A stretch of 5,184 bases of DNA from CAG-917 sp051883555 (GCA_051883555.1 JBJETY010000061.1:1-5184); one strand, 5' to 3'; counted from the stretch's first letter, positions 1 to 5,184 are shown. The notes: generated from the sequence alone by a model not told the origin. Numbers and translations are program-made.

Positions 1-942
1 TGAAGCGAGAGGGTTAGGGTTTGATTTTGCATTCGTACCCGGAGCAACGCCGAAGAAGCCGTTTTCAGGGTTGATTGCATAAAGTCTGCCGTCTTTGCCT
101 ACTCTTATCCATGCGATATCATCGCCGACGGTTTCGATTTCATAACCTTTTTCAAGATATTCCTTAGGAGGAATAAGCATAGCAAGGTTCGTCTTTCCGC
201 AAGCAGACGGGAAAGCGGCGGCGATGTATCTCTTTTCGCCGTTCGGTTTCTTAAGACCTAAAATAAGCATATGCTCTGCCATCCAGCCTTCTTGCCAACC
301 TTGGTAAGAAGCTATGCGGAGTGCAAAACACTTCTTTCCTTGAAGAACGTTTCCGCCGTATGCCGAATTGATTGACATAATGGTGTTGTCTTCAGGAAAT
401 TGACAAATATATCTCTTTTCAGGGTCGATATCCGCTTTCGAATGAAGACCGTGAACAAAATCTGCACTGTCACCGAGTTGGTCGAGCACTTTTTGTCCGA
501 TTCTCGTCATAATCGCCATATTGAGTACTACGTAAATCGAATCGGTAAGTTCGATACCTATCTTGCTGAAAGGACTTCCGACCGCACCCATTGAATACGG
601 AATGATATACATCGTTCTGCCCTTCATAGAACCTTTGTAAAGTTCTTTGAGCATTGCGTAAGCTTCGTCTTTTTGAAGCCAGTTGTTTGTCGGACCTGCC
701 GTTTCCTGTTTCTCGGTACAAATAAACGTTCTGCCTTCAACACGGGCGACGTCGTTAGGAAGAGTACGATGTAAATAACAGCCCGGAAGAAGCTCTTGAT
801 TGAGCTTAATCATTTCGCCCGATTCGACTGCCTCTTTTCTCAACGCTTCGAGTTGTTCCTCGCTGCCGTCGATTAAGACAACCTTTTCAGGCTGACAAAG
901 CTCAACGTTTTCGTCTACAAATTTTTGTACAAATTTGTTCAT
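1..942 (-). CDS. pckG: Phosphoenolpyruvate carboxykinase (GTP), N-terminal half, cut by the window edge
   Basis: This cytoplasmic enzyme interconverts oxaloacetate + GTP and phosphoenolpyruvate + CO2 + GDP, linking the C4 acid pool to glycolysis and gluconeogenesis. The 314 residues seen are open to the left edge; the family is usually about 600 residues, so roughly half is present. Signatures of the GTP-dependent family appear in order: YGGN (195-198, PEP-binding segment), GKKCFALRIAS (202-212, with the Lys that helps bind Mn2+), AEHM (His224, metal ligand), the P-loop FPSACGKTNLAM (244-255, including the reactive Cys248) and VGDDIAW (272-278, metal-binding Asp). The ATP-type enzyme has a different P-loop, so the GTP class is well supported. 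The ATG at 942-940 sits behind a strong GGAGG, and the N-terminus MNKFVQKFVDEN fits the family. In a fermenting anaerobe the enzyme may run towards CO2 fixation, but that is inference. The lipase gene lies 125 bases upstream on the same strand. Confidence 0.97.
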   Translation of the reverse strand, partial: MNKFVQKFVDENVELCQPEKVVLIDGSEEQLEALRKEAVESGEMIKLNQELLPGCYLHRTLPNDVARVEGRTFICTEKQETAGPTNNWLQKDEAYAMLKELYKGSMKGRTMYIIPYSMGAVGSPFSKIGIELTDSIYVVLNMAIMTRIGQKVLDQLGDSADFVHGLHSKADIDPEKRYICQFPEDNTIMSINSAYGGNVLQGKKCFALRIASYQGWQEGWMAEHMLILGLKKPNGEKRYIAAAFPSACGKTNLAMLIPPKEYLEKGYEIETVGDDIAWIRVGKDGRLYAINPENGFFGVAPGTNAKSNPNPLAS

Positions 943-947
943 TTTAG

Positions 948-952
948 CCTCC
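948..952 (-). promoter_or_regulatory. Ribosome binding site of pckG
   Basis: On the minus strand the sequence reads TGGAGGCTAAAATG. A perfect GGAGG lies five bases before the start codon. It fixes the start at 942, and no competing in-frame ATG has a comparable site. Confidence 0.85.
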
Positions 953-989
953 AAAGTCAATATAAATATTCCAACAGAATTATTAAACT

Positions 990-1019
990 CTATTATTTTC
1001 ACATATTAGTAAAGCACAA
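990..1019 (-). promoter_or_regulatory. Weak candidate promoter for pckG
   Basis: In the 125-base gap between the lipase gene and pckG the minus strand has TTGTGC (1019-1014), an 18-base spacer and TAATAG (995-990). Both boxes are only partial matches to the sigma-A consensus, and the gap is AT-rich enough for chance hits. The alternative is that pckG is read through from the lipase promoter. Confidence 0.3.
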
Positions 1020-1031
1020 TTATCCGAAAAT

Positions 1032-1049
1032 GGCAACTGTTTTTTTGCC
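1032..1049 (-). terminator. Weak candidate terminator after the lipase gene
   Basis: An inverted repeat GGCAA/TTGCC with an 8-base loop starts about 19 bases after the lipase stop codon. On the minus strand it is followed by ATTTTC, a poor U-tract. It could partly end lipase transcription ahead of pckG. With a 5-bp stem this is only suggestive. Confidence 0.3.
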
Positions 1050-1067
1050 GTGCCGTACAAATTTATT

Positions 1068-2582
1068 CTATGCTTCTTCAAATTGGTCGAACGGAATAAA
1101 GGCATGCAATTGTCTCGATTCAACCGCACAGACTACCGCAAGATATTCTGCGGCGTTTCTTGGTTGCTTGGCAAGTTGTATCGACGGCTTTCCTACAATC
1201 TTTTTAAGTTCGGCGGTTGGCAAGGCAGCGGACGCACAATAATTCAACGCCTTGGCTCCGTCGTTTATCTTTAAAATATTGCCGCTTAAAGTGATATCGC
1301 TCTTATTGTAAACGCTTATAGGATTGCACGTATAGCTATAAAAATACCACTCTCTTATCGCATTGTGTCCCGTTCCGATTGCGGCGGTTTTAGGGTCGAC
1401 GTTTCTGTAATACGGATAAAGCACGGTGTATGCGCAAATTTCCTGCAACTCTTTTTCGTATCTTAAAGAATTTACGTTGTCGCCTGCGGTATACGGCACA
1501 AAGCCGTTAGTGCTGTTGACGTAAAATTCGACTACGCCGCCTTTTACCTTTTTATAATATTTCAAGCCTTTTACGTATGCCGTACGGGTATTTAAAATCG
1601 GTTTGCCCGACCACGATATATTAAGGTCGGTATTTCCGTAATCGCCGACGTACGGGTCAAGCAAAGCTATACGGTCAGGCAAAAGATTTACGTCCATTTC
1701 TCCCGCGTCGGCAAGTGCCGTAAGAAGAGTAACGGAAGAAGTGGTCACGACTCCGCCCATAGAATGCGCTACGAATCTGATTTCTTCGTGATTTGCGGCA
1801 TAGTCCGGATATTTTGCCGTGACGCTGTTCATCATTCGGGTATATTCCGCCACGAAAAATTCGCATATCGAGCCGTTGAAAGCGGCCTCTTCGCTCCATT
1901 TTCCGTCTCCCGGATTGCTTTTGTCGACGTAATCGGCTTCGATAATTTTCGAGCCCTTTCCGTCCTCGCTCATAGTCCAGCAGGACGCCACTATTTTTGA
2001 AACGGCAGCCGCCATTTTCGCGGTGTCTTTGCCGTCGCCCTCTGCGTCTGCAAACTGTTCATAATGGAAATAAAACACGTTCCACGCTTTGTCGTATACG
2101 TTGTTTTCGGCATAGTAGAAAAATTTGGAAAGGTCGCCGCCGACGTCGCTATAGTCGTCTTCGATTCCGTTTTCTATCCAATAGTAAGCGTTCGACTGTC
2201 TGCCGTCGCCCATCTGTACGCCGTGAATAATTATAATGCTAGGTTTTGTTGGGTCAAACGCATTCTCCCCTTCTAAAAATTCGTCGCCTTCTGCGGCAAC
2301 TTCGATAGGCACTTCCCTAGGCACGCCGTCGCTTGTATATGCAAGCTTATACGCTTCGGTAGCCGTTTTATATCCTTTGACGAAATATAAACCCTGCCAT
2401 CTCGCTTCATCGTCAAGCGTCGGGAAATCTTCATAATTTAAATCAAGCGTTGCGTAATCTTTAAAATTATCCGTTTTAAAAAGTGCAAATTCGTCCGTTT
2501 CTCCGCTATTACATGCAGCAAGGCAAGCAACGGCCGATATCAGAATTGCGGCAATAAGTACTAAATTCAAATACCTTTTCAT
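1068..2582 (-). CDS. Predicted lipoprotein triacylglycerol lipase/esterase (alpha/beta hydrolase)
   Basis: A 504-residue predicted lipoprotein likely to hydrolyse ester bonds of lipids outside the cell. Residues 1-24 form a lipoprotein signal: MKRY, a hydrophobic stretch, then the lipobox LAAC with Cys24 as the lipidation and cleavage site. A strand ending IIIIHG (116-121) supplies the oxyanion HG region. The nucleophile elbow is AHSMGG with Ser274; Ala for the first Gly of GxSxG is also seen in small Bacillus lipases. Downstream LLDPY (Asp309) and GTGHNAIREWYFYSY (His406) complete a probable Ser-Asp-His triad, in the order and sequence context of pancreatic-type lipases (LDP motif, then His followed by aromatics). 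About 150 residues separate HG from the serine, more than usual, so a lid or insertion is likely. A further ~98 residues follow the His. An in-frame ATG exists at 2597, giving 509 residues, but AGAGGG is placed five bases before the ATG at 2582, so I prefer that start. The substrate is not determinable here. Confidence 0.82.
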   Translation of the reverse strand: MKRYLNLVLIAAILISAVACLAACNSGETDEFALFKTDNFKDYATLDLNYEDFPTLDDEARWQGLYFVKGYKTATEAYKLAYTSDGVPREVPIEVAAEGDEFLEGENAFDPTKPSIIIIHGVQMGDGRQSNAYYWIENGIEDDYSDVGGDLSKFFYYAENNVYDKAWNVFYFHYEQFADAEGDGKDTAKMAAAVSKIVASCWTMSEDGKGSKIIEADYVDKSNPGDGKWSEEAAFNGSICEFFVAEYTRMMNSVTAKYPDYAANHEEIRFVAHSMGGVVTTSSVTLLTALADAGEMDVNLLPDRIALLDPYVGDYGNTDLNISWSGKPILNTRTAYVKGLKYYKKVKGGVVEFYVNSTNGFVPYTAGDNVNSLRYEKELQEICAYTVLYPYYRNVDPKTAAIGTGHNAIREWYFYSYTCNPISVYNKSDITLSGNILKINDGAKALNYCASAALPTAELKKIVGKPSIQLAKQPRNAAEYLAVVCAVESRQLHAFIPFDQFEEA

Positions 2583-2584
2583 AA

Positions 2585-2593
2585 AAACCCTCT
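2585..2593 (-). promoter_or_regulatory. Ribosome binding site that decides the lipase start
   Basis: The minus strand reads GAAGAGGGTTTTTATG, placing AGAGGG five bases before the ATG at 2582-2580. The upstream ATG at 2599-2595 region (codon 2597-2595) has only a weak GGAAAG farther upstream. The internal Met of the longer reading frame is therefore the more likely start, and it also gives a more typical short n-region for the signal peptide. Confidence 0.65.
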
Positions 2594-2618
2594 TCATTAA
2601 AAGCTTTCCGTAAAGTTA

Positions 2619-2633
2619 GAACGCTCTACGTTC
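2619..2633 (-). promoter_or_regulatory. Inverted repeat in the lipase leader, possible hairpin or operator
   Basis: GAACG and CGTTC form a perfect 5-bp inverted repeat around a 5-base centre (TAGAG on the minus strand). From the -10 box at 2644-2649, transcription should start near 2637, so the repeat occupies about the first 20 bases of the mRNA. It could be a 5' stabilising hairpin or an operator half-site pair. There is no direct evidence for either role. Confidence 0.35.
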
Positions 2634-2643
2634 GGCTTTATTT

Positions 2644-2672
2644 ATCATACATATAAAATGCAGAATTGTCAA
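2644..2672 (-). promoter_or_regulatory. Sigma-A type promoter of the lipase gene
   Basis: The minus strand has a perfect -35 box TTGACA (2672-2667), an optimal 17-base spacer, and TATGAT (2649-2644), five of six matches to the -10 consensus. The start codon lies about 55 bases beyond the expected transcription start. This is one of the two best promoters in the window and suggests the lipase gene is transcribed independently. Confidence 0.8.
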
Positions 2673-2692
2673 TTATCAAATTAAAACAAACA

Positions 2693-2776
2693 AAACCATA
2701 TCTTAACAAACATAAACTAATATCTCTAAAACCATATCTTCCAAAACTATATCTTCAACAAACATAAATAATATCT
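2693..2776. repeat. Degenerate AT-rich direct repeat
   Basis: The word AAAACCATATCTT occurs at about 2693-2704 (first A at 2692) and at 2728-2740, and AAAACTATATCTT occurs at 2743-2755. The word AACAAACATAAA occurs at 2705-2716 and again at 2757-2768, each followed a few bases later by AATATCT. Two imperfect copies of about 35-50 bases are thus recognisable, separated by a partial third copy. They directly abut the 39-bp array. The function is unknown; it looks like decayed tandem duplication in non-coding DNA. Confidence 0.6.
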
Positions 2777-2892
2777 ATGGCAAACGAAAGGTTTTGCTTT
2801 CTCTTCCGCCGTAATATGGCAAACGAAAGGTTTTGCTTTCCCTTCCGCCGTAATATGGCAAACGAAAGGTTTTGCTTTCTCTTCCGCCGTAA
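2777..2892. repeat. 39-bp tandem repeat, three copies
   Basis: Copies start at 2777, 2816 and 2855, each opening with ATGGCAAACGAAAGG and ending CCGCCGTAA. They are identical except at one site: T at 2802 and 2880 but C at 2841. The third copy lacks its last base. Within each unit GCAAA/TTTGC and GAAAG/CTTTC can pair, and each junction GCCGT-AAT-ATGGC can form a small hairpin, so a transcript would be locally structured. Near identity of the copies implies recent expansion or homogenisation. As the unit is 13 codons, an ATG-initiated frame runs through the array to a TAG at 2903-2905 (42 residues, repeating MANERFCF), but it has no ribosome binding site and I do not call it a gene. Confidence 0.93.
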
Positions 2893-2930
2893 ACGGCAAT
2901 TTTAGCTGTATTTTAGCTATATTTTTATAC

Positions 2931-2959
2931 TTGTTTTTTATAGCCGTTTATTATATAAT
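2931..2959 (+). promoter_or_regulatory. Candidate promoter of the M20 peptidase gene
   Basis: TTGTTT (2931-2936), a 17-base spacer and a perfect TATAAT (2954-2959) lie about 110 bases before the peptidase ATG. The -35 match is only three of six. An alternative with a better -35, TTGATA (2978-2983), has a poor -10 region around 2999-3006. The surrounding DNA is very AT-rich, which raises the chance of spurious matches. Confidence 0.5.
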
Positions 2960-3056
2960 ATTTTTTAAGCTTTATTTTTGATAAGCATTGTTTTTACCTA
3001 ATAATTTTAAGTTATACGCTCTTAAAGTATTGCTTAAATTTAAATACATTTTTACA

Positions 3057-3065
3057 AAAGGCAGG
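3057..3065 (+). promoter_or_regulatory. Ribosome binding site of the M20 peptidase gene
   Basis: AAAGGCAGG precedes the ATG at 3070. AAAGG lies eight bases upstream and CAGG four bases upstream. This is weaker than the sites of the neighbouring genes, but no other start codon fits the hydrophobic N-terminus. Confidence 0.55.
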
Positions 3066-3069
3066 CATT

Positions 3070-4542
3070 ATGGAAATTTACGAAATTATTTTAATCGCAG
3101 TAGGCGCTGCCATAGGCGCACTCCTTCTGTTTATGATTATCAGGACAATTTGTATCCGTCCTAAAAAAATCGCTACGTCGCAAAAACAAAAAATCGATAT
3201 AAATAAGGATAAAATCGCAAAAGACCTTTCGGAAGCCCTACAAATTCCTACCGTATCCATGGTTGAAGAATTCGTCGGACAGGACAAGCCGTTCAAAGAT
3301 TTTCACGCTTTTCTGAAAAAGACTTTTCCGATTATACACGAAAAAGCAGAACTCACCGTCATAAACGGCTATTCGCTCGTCTATCGCTTTAAGGGAACGG
3401 ACGAAACTCTTCTGCCTGCATGCTTTTTAGCTCATCAGGACGTTGTTCCCGCACCCGAAGCAGGATGGGAATATCCGCCTTTCTCGGGAAAAATCACGGA
3501 CGACGGCTATATTTACGGCAGAGGCGCTCTCGATATGAAAAACCATATGATAGCTCTTCTCGAAGCTATGGAAACTCTTTTGAAAAACGGACAAACCTTT
3601 GAAAGAGATATATACTTCTGTTTCGGACACGATGAAGAACCGGGAACAAGTTTCGAAGGCGCTCCGAAAATAGTCGAATACTTTATCGAAAAAGGAATTA
3701 GATTCGAATTCGTTTTAGACGAAGGCGGTATCGTTTTGGACGGCAAAATGCTCGGCGTAAACAAACTTCTCGCCATGATAGGCATTTGCGAAAAGGGCAA
3801 TTCCGATTTCGAACTTATCGTCAGACATACGGGCGGCCATGCAAGCAACCCTAAACGCAAAACCGCCGTCGGCATGCTCGCTAAGGCTCTTGTAAAACTG
3901 CAAAAACATCCTATGAAGACAAAATGGACAAGCGTGACGAAAGACACTTTCAAAGCTATCACGCCTTATGCGAAAGGTCCGCTTAAATTCGTTCTCGCAA
4001 ACCGCGATATTTTCTCGCCGTTAGTCAAAAAAATTCTTACCGTAGCAGACAGCATGACGAACGCTCTTGTCAGAACGACGTTCGCTCCTACCATGATTTG
4101 GAGCGCCGAAGCCAGAAACATTCTGCCAAACGAAGTCAAAGTCAACGTTAATACAAGAATTATGACGGGAGAAACAGACAAGGACGTTATCAAACACTTC
4201 AAAAAGGTTTGCGGAAAAAAAGTTGAAATCGTCACCGCCGCCTATACACCTCCTACCCCGGTCAGCGATATAACAAGCCACGGTTATAAAATGCTCGAAC
4301 AAACCATATCGGAAATGTACGACAATACCGTCGCCATTCCGTATATGTTTATAGCCGCTTCCGACGCAAGATTCTATTCGCCGGTATCGGACAACGTATT
4401 CCGTTTCGCTCCTTTCATCAACGGTAAGGATGCACAACCGAGAATACACGGTTTAAACGAAAGAATTACCGTCGACGCCATGGAAGAAGCAACTCAGTTT
4501 TTTGCAAGATTTATCGTAAATTCCTGTTGCAAAAACGATTAG
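3070..4542 (+). CDS. M20 family metallopeptidase, PM20D1/Gly-Xaa carboxypeptidase-like, membrane-anchored
   Basis: A 490-residue zinc-dependent hydrolase of the M20 clan, predicted to cleave peptide or N-acyl amino acid amide bonds. Residues about 5-25 form one hydrophobic helix, followed by R25, R30, K32 and K33. The catalytic domain shows all M20 landmarks: AHQDVVP (His122 metal ligand, Asp124), then WEYPPFSG, YGRGALDMKN (Asp155 bridging the metals), HDEEPG (Glu189 general base, Glu190 ligand), LDEGG (Asp217 ligand) and RIHGLNE (His460 ligand). The lid/dimerisation domain spans roughly 237-365, with GGHAS (His257) and, near its end, VRTTFAPT and NILPNE. The WExPPFSG and RTTxAxT motifs and the length favour the PM20D1/yeast Cps1 branch over DapE, ArgE or PepT. 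ASDARFY (430-436) corresponds to the family's substrate-binding (G)TDSRxY loop. The fold appears intact and active; substrate and physiological role are unknown. The adjacent genes suggest no pathway, and it looks monocistronic. Confidence 0.93.
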   Translation: MEIYEIILIAVGAAIGALLLFMIIRTICIRPKKIATSQKQKIDINKDKIAKDLSEALQIPTVSMVEEFVGQDKPFKDFHAFLKKTFPIIHEKAELTVINGYSLVYRFKGTDETLLPACFLAHQDVVPAPEAGWEYPPFSGKITDDGYIYGRGALDMKNHMIALLEAMETLLKNGQTFERDIYFCFGHDEEPGTSFEGAPKIVEYFIEKGIRFEFVLDEGGIVLDGKMLGVNKLLAMIGICEKGNSDFELIVRHTGGHASNPKRKTAVGMLAKALVKLQKHPMKTKWTSVTKDTFKAITPYAKGPLKFVLANRDIFSPLVKKILTVADSMTNALVRTTFAPTMIWSAEARNILPNEVKVNVNTRIMTGETDKDVIKHFKKVCGKKVEIVTAAYTPPTPVSDITSHGYKMLEQTISEMYDNTVAIPYMFIAASDARFYSPVSDNVFRFAPFINGKDAQPRIHGLNERITVDAMEEATQFFARFIVNSCCKND

Positions 4543-4546
4543 CCTG

Positions 4547-4580
4547 AAAATACGCCAAAATGCGGCTTTTATGATTTTTT
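4547..4580 (+). terminator. Candidate intrinsic terminator after the peptidase gene
   Basis: Five bases after the stop, AAAA-TA-CGC pairs imperfectly with GCG-GC-TTTT around the loop CAAAAT (two mismatched positions in the stem). It is followed by ATGATTTTTT. The T-run also opens a 14-base palindrome, TTTTTTATAAAAAA. The position is right, but the stem is weak. Confidence 0.4.
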
Positions 4581-4604
4581 ATAAAAAAACGGTATGAAAT
4601 CACG

Positions 4605-4625
4605 TTCGAAGCCGCTCGCGGCGAA
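4605..4625. repeat. GC-rich inverted repeat
   Basis: GCCG-CTCG-CGGC (4611-4622) is a perfect 4-bp stem with a tetraloop. It can be extended by TTC/GAA on the outside if three bases are bulged. There is no T-tract after it, so it is not a classical terminator. It might stabilise the 3' end of the peptidase mRNA. Confidence 0.4.
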
Positions 4626-4662
4626 TGAGTAAAATTCAAAATCTTTTAAATTTCGAATAAAC

Positions 4663-4697
4663 GCCGAAAACGGCTCTATAAATTGTGTCCGTTTTTC
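4663..4697. terminator. Overlapping hairpins, possible second terminator
   Basis: GCCG-AAAA-CGGC (4663-4674) is a short hairpin. The AAAACGG inside it (4667-4673) can instead pair with CCGTTTT (4689-4695) across a 15-base loop, and the sequence continues TCGTTTTG. The two structures exclude each other. The longer one, with paired A and T runs, resembles a bidirectional terminator between the peptidase gene and the next promoter. The GC core is only three pairs, so support is modest. Confidence 0.35.
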
Positions 4698-4712
4698 GTT
4701 TTGTTGGCATAA

Positions 4713-4772
4713 ATTGTATCGAAAAAATTACTTTCATAAAAAGTTGAAATAATTTTCCCCTTATGATACAAT
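4713..4772. repeat. 8-bp inverted repeat spanning the DUF4364 promoter
   Basis: ATTGTATC (4713-4720) and its exact reverse complement GATACAAT (4765-4772) flank the -35 region, with 44 bases between them. The right arm contains the whole -10 box. The wide spacing would suit two bound dimers or looping rather than a single operator, and chance in AT-rich DNA is a real alternative. Confidence 0.4.
4744..4772 (+). promoter_or_regulatory. Sigma-A promoter of the DUF4364 gene, extended -10
   Basis: TTGAAA (4744-4749), an optimal 17-base spacer and TACAAT (4767-4772) each match the consensus at five of six positions. TGA directly before the -10 box adds an extended -10 element. Transcription should start near 4779, leaving a leader of about 15 bases that is almost filled by the ribosome binding site. 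The gene therefore has its own promoter, separate from the peptidase gene. Confidence 0.8.
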
Positions 4773-4782
4773 ACCTTTCCAC

Positions 4783-4790
4783 AAAGGAGA
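4783..4790 (+). promoter_or_regulatory. Ribosome binding site of the DUF4364 gene
   Basis: AAAGGAGA ends three bases before the ATG at 4794, with its AGGAG core about five bases away. The strong site and the promoter just upstream make this start secure. Confidence 0.85.
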
Positions 4791-4793
4791 AAT

Positions 4794-5184
4794 ATGTACG
4801 ACGTAGACAATCCGGCAACGCTGGACATCAAAGTTCAAAAGTTAATAGTACTGTTCGTTTTCGAAAAAATGGCGATTCCTCTCGAAGAATCGACAGTGCT
4901 TGATTTATGTTCTTCCGACAATAATTGGCTGCGTTATATCGACTGCAAGCAATGTCTCGACGAACTCCTTGAAACCAACCTTCTTTACAGAGTACCGAAA
5001 TCAGACTATATAAACATCACGCAGGACGGAACAAGTTGTCTTGCCCTGTTCTATACGAGGATACCGTCGCATATACGTGACGAAATAACTACCTACACGC
5101 GCGATAACCGTATGCGTTATAAACGCAGACAGCAATATTTTTGCGACTATTCAAAAAACTCCGACGGCACTTATACCGTCATTA
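4794..5184 (+). CDS. DUF4364 family winged-helix protein, N-terminal part, cut by the window edge
   Basis: 130 residues are present (MYDVDNPATLDIKVQKLIVL onwards), and the frame is still open at the right edge; family members are usually about 170-190 residues. By pattern it matches DUF4364, a clostridial family with a winged-helix, transcription-regulator-like N-terminus. Helices are likely around 11-25, 31-40 and 46-60, with a wing around 62-77 (NLLYRVPKSDYINIT). The family-typical ITxDG is at 75-79, followed by LALFYTRIP (83-91) and a basic helix with RMRYKRRQQ (106-114). A role in DNA binding is inferred from the fold and charge; no target or ligand is known to me. The gene is preceded by its own strong promoter, and an 8-bp inverted repeat overlaps the -10 box, which might allow autoregulation. 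Confidence 0.8.
   Translation, partial: MYDVDNPATLDIKVQKLIVLFVFEKMAIPLEESTVLDLCSSDNNWLRYIDCKQCLDELLETNLLYRVPKSDYINITQDGTSCLALFYTRIPSHIRDEITTYTRDNRMRYKRRQQYFCDYSKNSDGTYTVI

Larger units (their letters stand above)
2598..3069. other. AT-rich divergent spacer with repeats and promoters
   Basis: This 472-base stretch separates the lipase gene (minus strand) from the M20 peptidase gene (plus strand). From left to right it holds the lipase leader and promoter, a degenerate AT-rich repeat (2693-2776), a three-copy 39-bp tandem repeat (2777-2892), a short hairpin GCCG-TAAA-CGGC (2886-2897), two imperfect copies of the 11-mer ATTTTAGCTGT/ATTTTAGCTAT (2899-2920), and a candidate peptidase promoter (2931-2959). 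I see no convincing protein or structural RNA gene in it. The base composition shifts sharply at the 39-bp array, which is richer in G+C than its flanks. Confidence 0.75.

Noticed and set aside
925..1242. A 105-residue plus-strand open frame
   Set aside because: It overlaps the start of pckG and the 3' end of the lipase gene in antisense, and the translation looks like an antisense shadow without recognisable motifs.
2777..2892. Possible CRISPR array
   Set aside because: The units are directly adjacent with no variable spacers, and no cas-like gene lies nearby.
2777..2905. A 42-residue open frame repeating MANERFCF(L/P)FRRN through the tandem array
   Set aside because: There is no ribosome binding site before 2777, four other frames through the array are equally open, and the middle-copy change is non-synonymous (Leu to Pro). 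The simplest reading is a non-coding repeat whose period happens to be a multiple of three.
3001..3069. Possible riboswitch or structured leader before the peptidase gene
   Set aside because: The leader is AT-rich with no stable stems or conserved aptamer motifs that I can recognise.
3513..3962. A 149-residue minus-strand open frame inside the M20 gene
   Set aside because: It is antisense to the conserved metal-binding core of a clearly real gene and resembles no known family.
4713..4741. A divergent minus-strand promoter using GATACAAT at 4720-4713 as its -10 box
   Set aside because: The position 17 bases upstream on the minus strand reads TTTTAT, not a -35 box, and there is no minus-strand gene for it to serve.
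4636..4818. A 60-residue open frame on the minus strand
   Set aside because: It runs across the strong plus-strand promoter and start of the DUF4364 gene and has a composition typical of antisense AT-rich DNA, with no family resemblance.

Overview
The window looks like chromosomal DNA from a Gram-positive anaerobe of the Bacillota, most likely class Clostridia. The reasons are an AT-rich base composition, strong purine-rich ribosome binding sites (GGAGG, AGAGGG, AAAGGAGA), textbook sigma-A type promoters, a GTP-dependent PEP carboxykinase, and a protein of the DUF4364 winged-helix family, which is typical of Clostridia. The genus cannot be fixed from this sequence alone.

Layout. The left half is read on the minus strand: a predicted lipoprotein lipase/esterase (1068-2582), followed after 125 bases by the 5' half of a GTP-type phosphoenolpyruvate carboxykinase gene (1-942) that runs off the left edge. 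The right half is read on the plus strand: a membrane-anchored M20 metallopeptidase of the PM20D1/Gly-Xaa carboxypeptidase type (3070-4542), then the start of a DUF4364 gene (from 4794) that runs off the right edge. Between the divergent halves lies an AT-rich spacer of about 470 bases. It carries the lipase promoter, a degenerate AT-rich repeat, a clean three-copy 39-bp tandem repeat and a candidate promoter for the peptidase gene.

The four genes do not form an obvious pathway or operon. Each has its own ribosome binding site and at least a candidate promoter. PEP carboxykinase is central carbon metabolism, the lipase and peptidase are hydrolases at or near the membrane, and DUF4364 is probably a DNA-binding regulator. 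I found no defence system, mobile element, CRISPR array, tRNA or rRNA. The least explained part is the repeat-bearing spacer, whose 39-bp unit is a whole number of codons and is open in five of six frames, which makes it easy to mis-annotate as a small repetitive protein.
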